From: DASSJT01 sp963715025
Lineage (GTDB): Bacteria > Actinomycetota > Actinomycetes > Actinomycetales > Dermatophilaceae
Direction: 5' to 3'
Assembly (NCBI GenBank): GCA_963715025.1
Contig: CAVQQQ010000002.1
Span: 1,116,001 to 1,180,000 of the forward strand
Length of the DNA: 64,000 bases
Of this stretch, positions 7,703 to 15,280 are shown piece after piece. The first letter of the stretch is position 1, and every line of letters begins with the position of its first letter. The notes beneath the pieces are model-generated. The model saw only the letters and a list, made by a program, of their open reading frames with translations. It was not told the origin of the DNA and made no database searches. The translations under genes and the position numbers were made by a program.

Positions 7703-9145
7703 ATGCCGGACGGCTTAGCTCTGCCCGGGGTCACTTATGACGCCACCACCCCCGCTCTGCACATCACAGAGCTGACCATTACGAATCCTGCCGTCACGAC
7801 GGAGGCCCTTCGCTGGTCCACGGGAAGCCGTGGCGCCGCGGCGGCAGCCGAGGAAGTACACGGGGCCGACCTCACGGCATACGCCGAGCGGGCCATCGTC
7901 ATCGGTGCTCAGGCCATTGCCTCGGCAGGAGCCGCGCAGGACACCTTCAATCTCGAACAGCTCGTCCAGGACGTCGGCACCCGGACCGCTGAGTCCACGA
8001 CCCAGGCGGTCACAGCCACGACGAAGGTCGTCTCCGATGCGACCAAAGCACTCCAGTGCGCCTCCGATGAGGCCAAGAAGGCCCTCGACGAGGCCGGCGC
8101 CTCGGCTCGCAAGGCCTTCGGGGAGTCGGTGTCCGCGGCTCGCGCCGAGCTGCATGCACAGCTGGGGCAGCTCTTCGGCGGAGAGGATCCGGAGGTCCTG
8201 GCGAGGCTCAGGCCGCTCCTGGAGAACTTCGGTCTAGGCCTCGCTCAACGGGCCGACGCGCACACCGCCGAACTCTTCGACAAAGCGACCAAGTCGCTGA
8301 ATCCTGACGACCCGACGTCTCCCCTGGCCAAGCACAGGCTGCAGATGGAGCAGCAGCACGCTGACCTGACCGCGCGCCTCGAGAAGCAGCACCAAGAGCT
8401 GACGAGGAACGTGGCCGAGCTCACCACGGCAGTCAGGGTCCAGCAGGCCGCTGCAGAGGCGACTGTGAAGCTGGCCAAAGTGACGCCCCTCGCGGGGAGC
8501 ACCTACGAGGACAAGCTCCACCTGCTCATGGGGTCCATCGCCATTGGCCTGGGCGACGAGTACATCGCTACTGGACACATCCCGGGCGCGATCAGCAGGT
8601 CCAAGAAGGGCGACGGCGTGCTGACCATTTCCGGCACCCCTGCCCGCCTGGTCGTGGAGATGACCAATTCGCAGCGCAGGGATTGGGGCGACTACCTCGA
8701 CGAGGCGGAGCGCAACCGTCAGGCGATCGCGTCGCTCGGGCTCGTCGCGAGCGTCGAGCGCAACTCAGGGCAGGCCGTTCGGGTCCTCGGCCCACGGCGC
8801 CTCGTGCTGGCCTTCGACCCGGAGATCGACGACGCGTCCCTCCTCCGCACGGTGGTGCAGCTGCTGCGGACCAGCGCCCTTGCCGCTGTCGCACGACAGG
8901 ACGACAGCGGGGCGCACGAGGCCAAGGAACGCATCGAGGAGGCGCTCCAGGTACTGCCCAAGGTCGAGAAGATCCGGAAGGCCGCCGGCTACATCCGCAA
9001 GAACGCCGATGACATCGACCGTGAGGGCGACAAGCTCCACACCGCTCTGAGCCGGCTTCTGCTGCAGGCCCAGACGGCGCTGTCCGGCACCGCGCTGGCG
9101 GTGGTCGAGGGCCCACGCGCGGACGACTCGACGGGGGCGGCCTGA
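7703..9145 (+). CDS. RmuC-like coiled-coil protein with degenerate nuclease-fold domain
   Basis: 480 aa. An AGGAGG at 7691-7696, six bases before the ATG at 7703, favours this start over an upstream ATG at 7682. Residues of about 60-260 are alanine- and charge-rich helices typical of long coiled coils (repeats such as EAKKALDEAGASARKAFGE). The C-terminal 200 residues resemble the RmuC-like restriction-nuclease fold: YEDKLHLLMGSIAIGLGDEY, then KGDGVLTISGTPARLVVEM, then GPRRLVLAFDPEIDD. In active PD-(D/E)xK sites the E-x-K would fall at VVEMTN; here Thr replaces Lys, so catalysis is doubtful. It is transcribed away from the defence operon across a shared operator candidate. The exact role is unknown; DNA binding or DNA-end processing is an inference. 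Confidence 0.6.
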   Translation: MPDGLALPGVTYDATTPALHITELTITNPAVTTEALRWSTGSRGAAAAAEEVHGADLTAYAERAIVIGAQAIASAGAAQDTFNLEQLVQDVGTRTAESTTQAVTATTKVVSDATKALQCASDEAKKALDEAGASARKAFGESVSAARAELHAQLGQLFGGEDPEVLARLRPLLENFGLGLAQRADAHTAELFDKATKSLNPDDPTSPLAKHRLQMEQQHADLTARLEKQHQELTRNVAELTTAVRVQQAAAEATVKLAKVTPLAGSTYEDKLHLLMGSIAIGLGDEYIATGHIPGAISRSKKGDGVLTISGTPARLVVEMTNSQRRDWGDYLDEAERNRQAIASLGLVASVERNSGQAVRVLGPRRLVLAFDPEIDDASLLRTVVQLLRTSALAAVARQDDSGAHEAKERIEEALQVLPKVEKIRKAAGYIRKNADDIDREGDKLHTALSRLLLQAQTALSGTALAVVEGPRADDSTGAA

Positions 9146-9234
9146 CCACTGTCCGTCCGCCTGGCGCGCTCGACCTGAGGGGGCGAGCGCCCCAGCGCGG
9201 CAACGAACGTCATCACTCCAGGAAGGAAGCGCAC

Positions 9235-9675
9235 ATGCAGAAGAGACACCTCATCGGCTACCCCGCGACGGCGATCATCGCCTTGGGGCTTGGGGCCTCA
9301 GGAGGCTCGGACGGCGGCGCCACCAACGCCTCCAGCATCGCGACGCAGGTCACCGTGACGAAGGCAGTTCCTGGGCCGACGCAGTTCGCGACCGTGACAA
9401 CGGGCCCGACTGTCAGGATCACGGCCGAACCCGCACCGCCGAAGGCGGCCATGGCCGGCGAGGGCATCTACGAGGTAGGGGTCGATCTCCGGCCCGGTAC
9501 TTACCTCTCACCCCCTGCCGACAGCGGCAACTGCTACTGGGCCAGGCTCTCGGGACCTGACACGTCCGAAGACATCATCGACAACGGCAACTCCGCCGGT
9601 CAGGTGCTCGTCACCATCAAGAAGAGCGACAAGTTCTTCATGGCATCCGGGTGCAACGACTGGGTTCGCCGCTGA
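9235..9675 (+). CDS. Small exported protein, lipobox cysteine replaced by serine
   Basis: 146 aa, with AGGAAGGAAG seven bases before the ATG. A short basic start (MQKRH) and a hydrophobic core (IIALGLG) form an export signal, followed by ASGGSDGG where a lipoprotein would have ACGGS. The Cys that would be lipidated is Ser (TCA), so the protein is probably secreted or membrane-anchored rather than lipidated. A low-complexity Thr/Val/Pro linker precedes a compact C-terminal domain (GIYEVGVDLRPGTYLSP, then CYWARLSG, then ASGCNDW) with two cysteines that could form a disulfide. This small domain recurs in actinobacterial secreted proteins; its function is not known to me. The gene follows the RmuC-like gene by 89 bases and could be co-transcribed. 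Confidence 0.7.
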   Translation: MQKRHLIGYPATAIIALGLGASGGSDGGATNASSIATQVTVTKAVPGPTQFATVTTGPTVRITAEPAPPKAAMAGEGIYEVGVDLRPGTYLSPPADSGNCYWARLSGPDTSEDIIDNGNSAGQVLVTIKKSDKFFMASGCNDWVRR

Positions 9676-9803
9676 TCGACGTCGAGCGCTGGTCTCTATC
9701 TCATCGAGTGGAGCGATAGCGACAACCGAACACACGGGTCACCGGGGTCAGGGCTCCCGAAAAGCGGGCGCGCCAGCATACGGCCATGGGCCATCATCGC
9801 GGG

Positions 9804-10696
9804 GTGACTCTTCCTGACGGGCTGACCGCCCGCGCGTTCGTCCCCAGGGATGCCCAGGCCGTGACAGACCTGTTCGCGACGCCGAGAAGCACGACACCGG
9901 GCAGGTGGCCATCGAGCTGGAGGACATCGTCGGCGACTGGCAGCGTCCCAGCTTCGACCTCGCGACCCAGGCCGTCGGTGTCTGCTTCAGGCGAGCTCGT
10001 GGCAGCCGGGAGGTCTACAGGGCCCGGCGTGCAGATGCCGCCGTGCACCCCGACCACCGGGGGCGCGGCATCGGCAGCTGGCTGGCCGACCTGGCTGGAG
10101 GACCGCGCGCGGCGGGAAGGTGGCAGCGTGGTCGGCCAGACCGTTCGGCCGGCAGCGAGGGCGAGCGGTTCTTCCAGCAGCGCGGATACACCGAGGGCGT
10201 GGACGTCGTGGGTGCTCGAGGTCCCTGCGGACCGGACGATCGCGCCCGAGCCGCTGCCCGAGGGCTACACGATTCGCGACTTCGTGCCCGGTGCAGACGA
10301 CGAAGCGGCCTTCCGGCTCGTCGACGACGCGTTCAACGAGTGGCCCGACCGGCAGCCGTCCACGCTCGACGACTGGGCGGCCCGTGCCATCCGGCGACCG
10401 GGGTTCGAGCCGTGGCAGCTGCGCATGGTCGAGGATGATTCAGGCACGGCGGTCGGCGTCGCGTACACGATCGTCACCGGGGACTGCGGTTACGTGGACC
10501 AGCTGGCGGTGCGCAGGGACCAGCGCGGCCAGGGGTTGGCCCGGAGCCTGCTCGTCGACGCCTTCCAGCGCGCCCGCGAGCGTGGCGCCGCCCGCAGCGA
10601 GTTGTCGACCGACAGCCGCACGGGGCGCTCGGGCTGTACGAGCACGTCGGCATGGTGGTCACGCAGACCTGGCGGCACTGGCAGACCGACCTCTGA
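9804..10696 (+). pseudogene. Two-domain GNAT acetyltransferase, reading frame broken several times
   Basis: Reading across frames gives a full tandem GNAT N-acetyltransferase: MTLPDGLTARAFVPRDAQAV, then AIELEDIVGDWQRPSFDLAT in another frame, then the first acetyl-CoA loop VHPDHRGRGIG. The second domain reads GYTIRDFVPGADDEAAFRLV, QLAVRRDQRGQGLARSLLVD, and finally ALGLYEHVGMVVTQTW in the third frame, ending at the TGA at 10694-10696. About six or seven frame changes are needed. The second domain alone (about 10240-10610) is uninterrupted. As in hsdM, the amino-acid signal stays intact while small indels break the frame. The GTG start at 9804 is the family-like choice; an ATG at 9786 is also open. 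Confidence 0.75.
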
Positions 10697-10717
10697 GGCC
10701 AGAGGCGAGGCACAGTC

Positions 10718-11752
10718 TCAGCGGCGCTTGAGCAGCTCTTCGGCGATCTGGACGGCGTTGAGGGCCGCGCCCTTGCGCAGGTTGTCGCCCACCACGAACA
10801 TCACCAGGCCCTTGCCCTCTGGCGCGGACTGGTCGACCCGCACGCGCCCGACGTAGACGTCGTCGCGACCCGCGGCCTCGAGCGGGTTGGGGACGTCGGC
10901 CACCGCCACACCCGGCGCGCGGCCGAGGAGCTCGAGCGCCTGCTCCGGCGTGATGTCCTCTGCGAACTCGGCGTGAATCGCCAGCGAGTGCCCGGTGAAC
11001 ACCGGCACGCGAACGCACGTCCCCGACACGCGCAGGTCAGGGATGTGCAGGATCTTGCGGGACTCGTTCCGCAGCTTCTGCTCCTCGTCAGTCTCCAGCG
11101 AGCCGTCGTCGACGATCGACCCGGCGAGGGGGATCACGTTGAAGCCCACTGGCACGGCATACACCTGCGCCGCAGGCACCTCCACTGCGCGGCCGTCCAG
11201 CGCCAGGCCGGTGGGGTCGCCAGCGGCATAGCCGCCGCGCAGCTGGCGGTCGAGCTCCTGTACGCCCTTGCCCCCGGAGCCCGACACGGCTTGGTAGGAC
11301 GCCACGTTGAGCCGCACCAGCCCGGCCGCGTCGTGCAGCGGCTTGAGCACGGGCATGGCGGCCATCGTCGTGCAGTTCGGGTTGGCGACGATGCCCTTCG
11401 GGATGTCATCGAGGTCGTCGGCGTTGACCTCGGCCACCACGAGCGGTACCTCCGGGTCCCTGCGCCAGGCCGAGGAGTTGTCGACCACGGTCGCGCCGGC
11501 CGCCGCCACGCGGGGCGCCAGCACCTTGGAAGCTGCGCCGCCGTTGGAGAACAGCGCGATGTCGAGGCCGGAGAAGTCCGCGGCCGCGGAGTCCTCCACG
11601 GTCACCTCGCCGCTGGACCACGGCAGCGTCGTGCCGGCCGAGCGCTCCGAGGCGAAGAACCGCATGTCGTCGACCGGGAAGCCCCGCTCTGCGAGCAGCG
11701 TGCGCATGACTGAGCCGACCTGTCCGGTCGCCCCGAAGACTCCGATTCGCAT
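10718..11752 (-). CDS. asd: Aspartate-semialdehyde dehydrogenase
   Basis: 344 aa, the usual size. The enzyme makes aspartate-4-semialdehyde from aspartyl phosphate with NADPH, at the branch point to lysine/diaminopimelate, threonine and methionine. The N-terminal Rossmann motif GVFGATGQVG (residues 4-13), the NNSSAWR-like DNSSAWR, the active-site NPNCTTM with Cys127, and the substrate-binding SYQAVSGSGGKG are all present. In many actinobacteria asd follows lysC (aspartate kinase); here no kinase gene is adjacent, and the neighbours are a broken acetyltransferase gene downstream and a degraded region upstream. The product is cytoplasmic. It pairs metabolically with dapF at 56.7 kb. Confidence 0.96.
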   Translation of the reverse strand: MRIGVFGATGQVGSVMRTLLAERGFPVDDMRFFASERSAGTTLPWSSGEVTVEDSAAADFSGLDIALFSNGGAASKVLAPRVAAAGATVVDNSSAWRRDPEVPLVVAEVNADDLDDIPKGIVANPNCTTMAAMPVLKPLHDAAGLVRLNVASYQAVSGSGGKGVQELDRQLRGGYAAGDPTGLALDGRAVEVPAAQVYAVPVGFNVIPLAGSIVDDGSLETDEEQKLRNESRKILHIPDLRVSGTCVRVPVFTGHSLAIHAEFAEDITPEQALELLGRAPGVAVADVPNPLEAAGRDDVYVGRVRVDQSAPEGKGLVMFVVGDNLRKGAALNAVQIAEELLKRR

Positions 11753-11769
11753 GCGCCAAGAATAAGAGC

Positions 11770-11890
11770 CCGAGGGGTATGCCGGTCCGCGGGCCCACGA
11801 TGTGGCGGTCGCCTTGGGCGAATTGGCGGGTTCTCCGCGGCGTGCAGCAGCACGGAGGCGTAGTGGTGCCGCAGGTCATCGTGGACGTAG
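11770..11890 (-). pseudogene. Tyrosine recombinase (phage integrase) C-terminal scrap in a 436-base gap
   Basis: The 436 bases between asd and the next gene (11753-12188) hold no intact gene. On the minus strand a short frame reads DDLRHHYASVLLHAAENPP, which matches the integrase catalytic box (H-x-L-R-H with following AS.L), including the Arg and second His of the active site. The flanking sequence does not continue as an integrase and the catalytic Tyr region is not found. I read this as a remnant of an integrated element. No attachment-site repeat was recognised. The match is short, so chance cannot be fully excluded. Confidence 0.45.
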
Positions 11891-12188
11891 CGAGCCCTAC
11901 CGACGTGCGCGCCCGCGAGGCCGATGCCCAGCGGGCTCCCGCAGAACAGCGCGAAGCGGGAAGCGCGGGCGCGCAGTCGCTGAGATACCCCGTGCCTCCC
12001 GCTTGTGAGATGCGCTAAGACTTGGATCATGAGGGCGGCTGCCAGACGACGCAGCGTGACGCCTAGGTACGTGACCACCCTCTTCGCACGACGCCTTCGA
12101 GCTGAGAAGACACCGCAAGAACAGTCCACGGCGGCGCTCAGGCTCGGAGACGGAACCCACCCAACAGCTCTCAGTGAATCGGGGAATT

Positions 12189-12497
12189 ATGGCGCAGGTC
12201 AGTTCGTACAGCCTTCTCTTCTACGGCAGCCCTTCCGGCTATCAGACCAATCGTGCCCAGATCCAGCTCAGCGATTCGGCGGGGAACACGCTGGCGTGGA
12301 TCAGGTTCAACGATCCTGGGATGTTGTTCGAGAACGACGACGTCATGGGCGGCATCATTCGGATGCACATGCCCTCGGCGATGTTCGGCAATGTTCTGGA
12401 TGTGCTGCGCAACGAGCAGCCGATCCACGTGTACTTCGCCGCGGGTCGTGGCTTTCTCGGTACCGCGAGCGAGCCGATCGGTGAGGGCGAGGCGTAG
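12189..12497 (+). CDS. Small conserved hypothetical protein
   Basis: 102 aa from the ATG at 12189, which has CGGGG about five bases upstream; an in-frame start 15 bases earlier is less likely. The sequence is well balanced, soluble and without signal peptide: SSYSLLFYGSPSGYQ at the start, then LAWIRFNDPGM, RMHMPSAMFGNVLDVL and YFAAGRGFLGT. Alternating hydrophobic strands suggest a small beta-rich fold. I recall similar short proteins in unrelated bacteria but do not know a function. Its lower GC and scattered-type family, beside an integrase scrap, hint at acquisition by transfer. It is monocistronic as far as can be seen. Confidence 0.65.
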   Translation: MAQVSSYSLLFYGSPSGYQTNRAQIQLSDSAGNTLAWIRFNDPGMLFENDDVMGGIIRMHMPSAMFGNVLDVLRNEQPIHVYFAAGRGFLGTASEPIGEGEA

Positions 12498-12602
12498 GTC
12501 GACTCCCCGACCCGGAGTCCTCACCTGCTCCGAACGCCTGCGGTGCGGATGTGGACCCACCCCGCCGACCGGGCCTGGTCAGGGTGCCGGGCCCGCCAGC
12601 CG

Positions 12603-13505
12603 CTACGCGCGCACGAAGCGGATCCGCCAAGCCTCCGGTCCGCGCTGGAGGTAGTCGACCGCGAAGGACCCCGGTGAGCGGCCCTCGAGCTGCCGAAGCA
12701 GCGGGAGCGGGTCGTGGGGTGCCACGAGAACGAGGCCGCCACCTGGTTTGACCGAGTCGAGCGCTCCGAAGATCGTCGCGTGCCTGATGGCGTGCGGAAC
12801 CGAGCGGGCATCGAGCTCGGGAAGGTCCGCCTCCTCAGCCTCACCGCACGTGCAGGGGCCGCCGATCCCCGACGCCGCTGGGTCAGTGTTGGCGTCGTCT
12901 CCATGGTGGGAATGGCCGTGACTGGACTCGGGCCCGTGGTGGTGGTGCTCATGGTTGTGCTCATGGTTGTGCTCATGGTTGTGCTCATGGTGGTGCTCGC
13001 CACGGTCGTGCTCGTGGCCTTCGCCCCCACCACCGAGCAGACTGTGCATGCCCTCGAGGGCCCCGGCCAGCGAGACTTCGGCGCTCTGGGCCAGTAGGGG
13101 CAGGATCTGGTCGTTCTCCTTGGCGAGGTGGCTCTCGAAGGTGACGCTCAGGGCGCGTGCCTCCGCGGCCGCACGGACGTGGTCCGGGGCCTCGCGCAGT
13201 GACTCCACGAGTCCCACGATGAGCTGGTGCTCGGCCAGCATCGCGTCGACCAGGAGCCGTGCACGTGGGTCCTCATGCGCGGGTGGGTACATCGCCTCTT
13301 CCTCGGCGCGGGCGTGCGGCACCAGTTCCCGCTCGGCCCACCGGACCAGCTCGTCGCGGCTGGCGAGCGCTGACTCCCGATCGGGAGCGGCCGCGATCCT
13401 GGCGGCCAGCGCAGCCAGCGCACCCGACATCTCGGCATGGTGCTGCTTCACCGCCTCCGCCGCAGCGGCATCCTCAGCATTCGATGCGACAAACATGGTG
13501 TCCAC
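12603..13505 (-). CDS. Hemerythrin-domain protein with His-rich linker and DUF2249 domain
   Basis: 300 aa. The GTG at 13505 is chosen because AGGAGG lies five bases upstream; an ATG nine bases downstream is the alternative. Residues of about 20-150 form a hemerythrin/HHE domain with the expected His and Glu ligands (HHAEMSGAL, HARAEEEAMYPP, AEHQLIVGLVESL, FESHLAKENDQIL), likely binding a di-iron centre that senses or carries O2 or NO. A linker of about 40 residues follows with dozens of His, including an HEHN repeat. A C-terminal DUF2249 domain (LPELDARSVPHAIRH, then LVAPHDPLPLLRQLE) ends the protein. It is divergent from an HTH regulator with which it shares a 64-base promoter region. A role in nitrosative or oxidative stress is inferred. 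Confidence 0.85.
   Translation of the reverse strand: MDTMFVASNAEDAAAAEAVKQHHAEMSGALAALAARIAAAPDRESALASRDELVRWAERELVPHARAEEEAMYPPAHEDPRARLLVDAMLAEHQLIVGLVESLREAPDHVRAAAEARALSVTFESHLAKENDQILPLLAQSAEVSLAGALEGMHSLLGGGGEGHEHDRGEHHHEHNHEHNHEHNHEHHHHGPESSHGHSHHGDDANTDPAASGIGGPCTCGEAEEADLPELDARSVPHAIRHATIFGALDSVKPGGGLVLVAPHDPLPLLRQLEGRSPGSFAVDYLQRGPEAWRIRFVRA
12940..12999. repeat. Five tandem 12-base units encoding the His-rich linker
   Basis: Unit TGGTTGTGCTCA repeats in phase at 12952, 12964 and 12976, flanked by one variant unit on each side (12940 and 12988). On the minus strand it encodes His-Glu-His-Asn repeats. Because the unit is a multiple of three, copy-number changes keep the frame and would only alter linker length. 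Confidence 0.9.
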
Positions 13506-13569
13506 GTGACCCTCCTGGCCTCTCCCCGCCCAGTGGCGGTGGTTCACTCCATTTAATACACTGATTTCC

Positions 13570-14292
13570 GTGAATATTCCAGTCGCCCTGGAGCAGCGCA
13601 TGGCAGCGGGCTTCGGTCCAGCCCCGACACCTGCGGCCCCCCGTGCCCAGAATGGCCCCAGTCGGGCAGCCGCCGCGGTGCTGACGGTCCTTCGCGACCA
13701 CGCCGGCCCGATCACCGCGGCTGAGCTGGCCGCCCGCCTGGGCCAGCACACCAACACCGTCCGTGAGCACCTCGATGCGCTGGTGGAGGAACGCCTCGCC
13801 ACACGGGAGAGGTCTCCGGCAAACGGGCGAGGCCGGCCGGCATGGCTGTATGCCGCCACACCGTCAGCGCCGGCGAGCCGCGAGTACGCCGGCCTCGCGA
13901 CCGCCTTGGCCATGCAGCTCGCCCGCAGCAGCGCACACCCTCGCGAGGACGCGGTAGCGGCCGGCGCTCGGTGGGGGCGCCAGCTCGCCGAGGCGGTCCC
14001 CGACGAACCCGCAACCGCCGCCGCTGCCCGGCGCCAGGTCGTCCGGCTGCTCGACGCCCTCGGATTCGCGCCATCCCCCGATGAGCGCACCATGACCGTG
14101 CGCCTGCGCCAGTGCCCCTTGCTCGACGCAGCGCGGCAGCAGCCGGAGGTGGTGTGCTCGGTGCACCTCGGCATCGTGCGCGGTGCGCTCGCCACGTGGC
14201 ACACGAAGAACGGCGACACCGGCCTCGTCCCCTTCGCCCAGCCCGGTGCGTGCCTGCTGCACCTCACGGGCGCAACAGCCCACAGTTCCTGA
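13570..14292 (+). CDS. HTH transcriptional regulator with cysteine-containing C-terminal domain
   Basis: 240 aa from a GTG at 13570. A winged helix-turn-helix of ArsR/DeoR type occupies about residues 30-95 (ITAAELAARLGQHTNTVREH, then a wing GRGRPAWLY). The C-terminal half carries CPLLDAARQQPEVVCSVHLG (about residues 180-200), the cysteine/histidine pattern of SufR-like and related predicted redox or metal-cluster regulators. It is divergent from the hemerythrin/DUF2249 gene; the 64 bases between the starts include an AT-rich patch near 13550-13577 that probably holds the promoters and operator. I infer that it senses an oxidant, NO or iron-sulfur status and controls its neighbour. The cognate signal cannot be read from sequence. 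Confidence 0.75.
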   Translation: MNIPVALEQRMAAGFGPAPTPAAPRAQNGPSRAAAAVLTVLRDHAGPITAAELAARLGQHTNTVREHLDALVEERLATRERSPANGRGRPAWLYAATPSAPASREYAGLATALAMQLARSSAHPREDAVAAGARWGRQLAEAVPDEPATAAAARRQVVRLLDALGFAPSPDERTMTVRLRQCPLLDAARQQPEVVCSVHLGIVRGALATWHTKNGDTGLVPFAQPGACLLHLTGATAHSS

Positions 14293-14347
14293 CGAGCGCG
14301 ACAGCGCCACAGCTGACCAGCCCGCAGCTGCGGATCCGCCGGCCCCG

Positions 14348-15280
14348 CTAGAACCCGAGGCGGTGGAGCTGCTTGGGGTCGCGCTGCCAGTCCTTGGCGA
14401 CCTTGACGTGCAGGTCGAGGAACACCTTCTGTCCGAGCAGCCCCTCGATGTGCTTGCGGGCCGTCGTGCCGACCTCGCGCAGCCGTGACCCGCCGCGGCC
14501 GATGACGATGGCCTTCTGCGACGACCGCTCGACGAAGAGGTTGACCCTGACGTCGAGCATCGGGCTGTCCTCAGGACGGTCCTCACGCGGCGCCATCTCC
14601 TCGACGACCACCGCCAGCGAGTGCGGAAGCTCGTCGCGGACGCCCTCCAGCGCGGCCTCCCGCACCAGCTCGGCGATCATGACCGCCTCCGGCTCGTCGG
14701 TGAGCACGCCCTCGGGGTAGAGCGGCCCGGGCGCGCTCGGCAGGTAGGAGGAGAGCACTGCGGCGACCTCGTCAACTTGTTCGCCAGTCTCGGCCGAGCA
14801 GGGCACGATGTCGGCCCACTCGCCAAGCTGGTCGATGGCGATGAGGTGTTCGGCAAGCCGCTGGCGATCGACGCGGTCGGTCTTGGTGGCGATGGCGACC
14901 ACGGGGCGGCGTTTGGCCCGCTGGAGCTCCCGAAGCTCGGCGGCGATGAAGCTGTCCCCCGGGCCGATGCGCTGGTCCGAAGGGAGGCAGAAGCCGATGA
15001 CGTCGACCTCGAGCAGGGTCTCGCGCACCAGGTCGTTGAGGCGCTGCCCGAGCAGGGTTCGCGGTTTGTGCAGGCCCGGCGTGTCAACCAGGATCAGCTG
15101 GCTCTCGCTCGTCGTCACGATCCCACGGATGGTGTGGCGCGTGGTCTGCGGCTTCGACGACGTGATCGCGACCTTCTGCCCGACCAGTGCATTGGTCAGC
15201 GTCGACTTGCCTGCGTTGGGCCGCCCCACCAGGCAGGCAAATCCTGCCCGGTAGGCTGGAGCGGACGCCGCCTCGGTCAT
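14348..15280 (-). CDS. era: GTPase Era (16S rRNA / 30S assembly)
   Basis: 310 aa. Era binds the 3' end of 16S rRNA and helps mature the small subunit. G1 GRPNAGKS is at residues 19-26, G2 TTRHT, G3 DTPG, and G4 appears as TKTD rather than NKxD, a variant common in actinobacterial Era. The C-terminal KH domain is seen at VIGRGGSRLREVG. The start overlaps the stop of the CBS-domain transporter gene by four bases, so it ends the minus-strand run phoH-ybeY-corC-era. That run links rRNA maturation factors (YbeY, Era). The product is cytoplasmic and membrane-associated in other species. Confidence 0.96.
   Translation of the reverse strand: MTEAASAPAYRAGFACLVGRPNAGKSTLTNALVGQKVAITSSKPQTTRHTIRGIVTTSESQLILVDTPGLHKPRTLLGQRLNDLVRETLLEVDVIGFCLPSDQRIGPGDSFIAAELRELQRAKRRPVVAIATKTDRVDRQRLAEHLIAIDQLGEWADIVPCSAETGEQVDEVAAVLSSYLPSAPGPLYPEGVLTDEPEAVMIAELVREAALEGVRDELPHSLAVVVEEMAPREDRPEDSPMLDVRVNLFVERSSQKAIVIGRGGSRLREVGTTARKHIEGLLGQKVFLDLHVKVAKDWQRDPKQLHRLGF

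Noticed and set aside
12940..12999. Short tandem repeats as a possible CRISPR array
   Set aside because: Units are 12 bases with no spacers and encode an in-frame His-rich linker.
12603..14267. An apparent 554-codon minus-strand gene joining the hemerythrin protein to upstream sequence
   Set aside because: Residues before 13505 are antisense to the HTH regulator and lack similarity; the GTG at 13505 has an ideal AGGAGG.
14348..15280. Era G4 motif TKTD instead of NKxD taken as loss of GTP specificity
   Set aside because: TKTD is a common variant in actinobacterial Era, and all other G motifs and the KH domain are intact.
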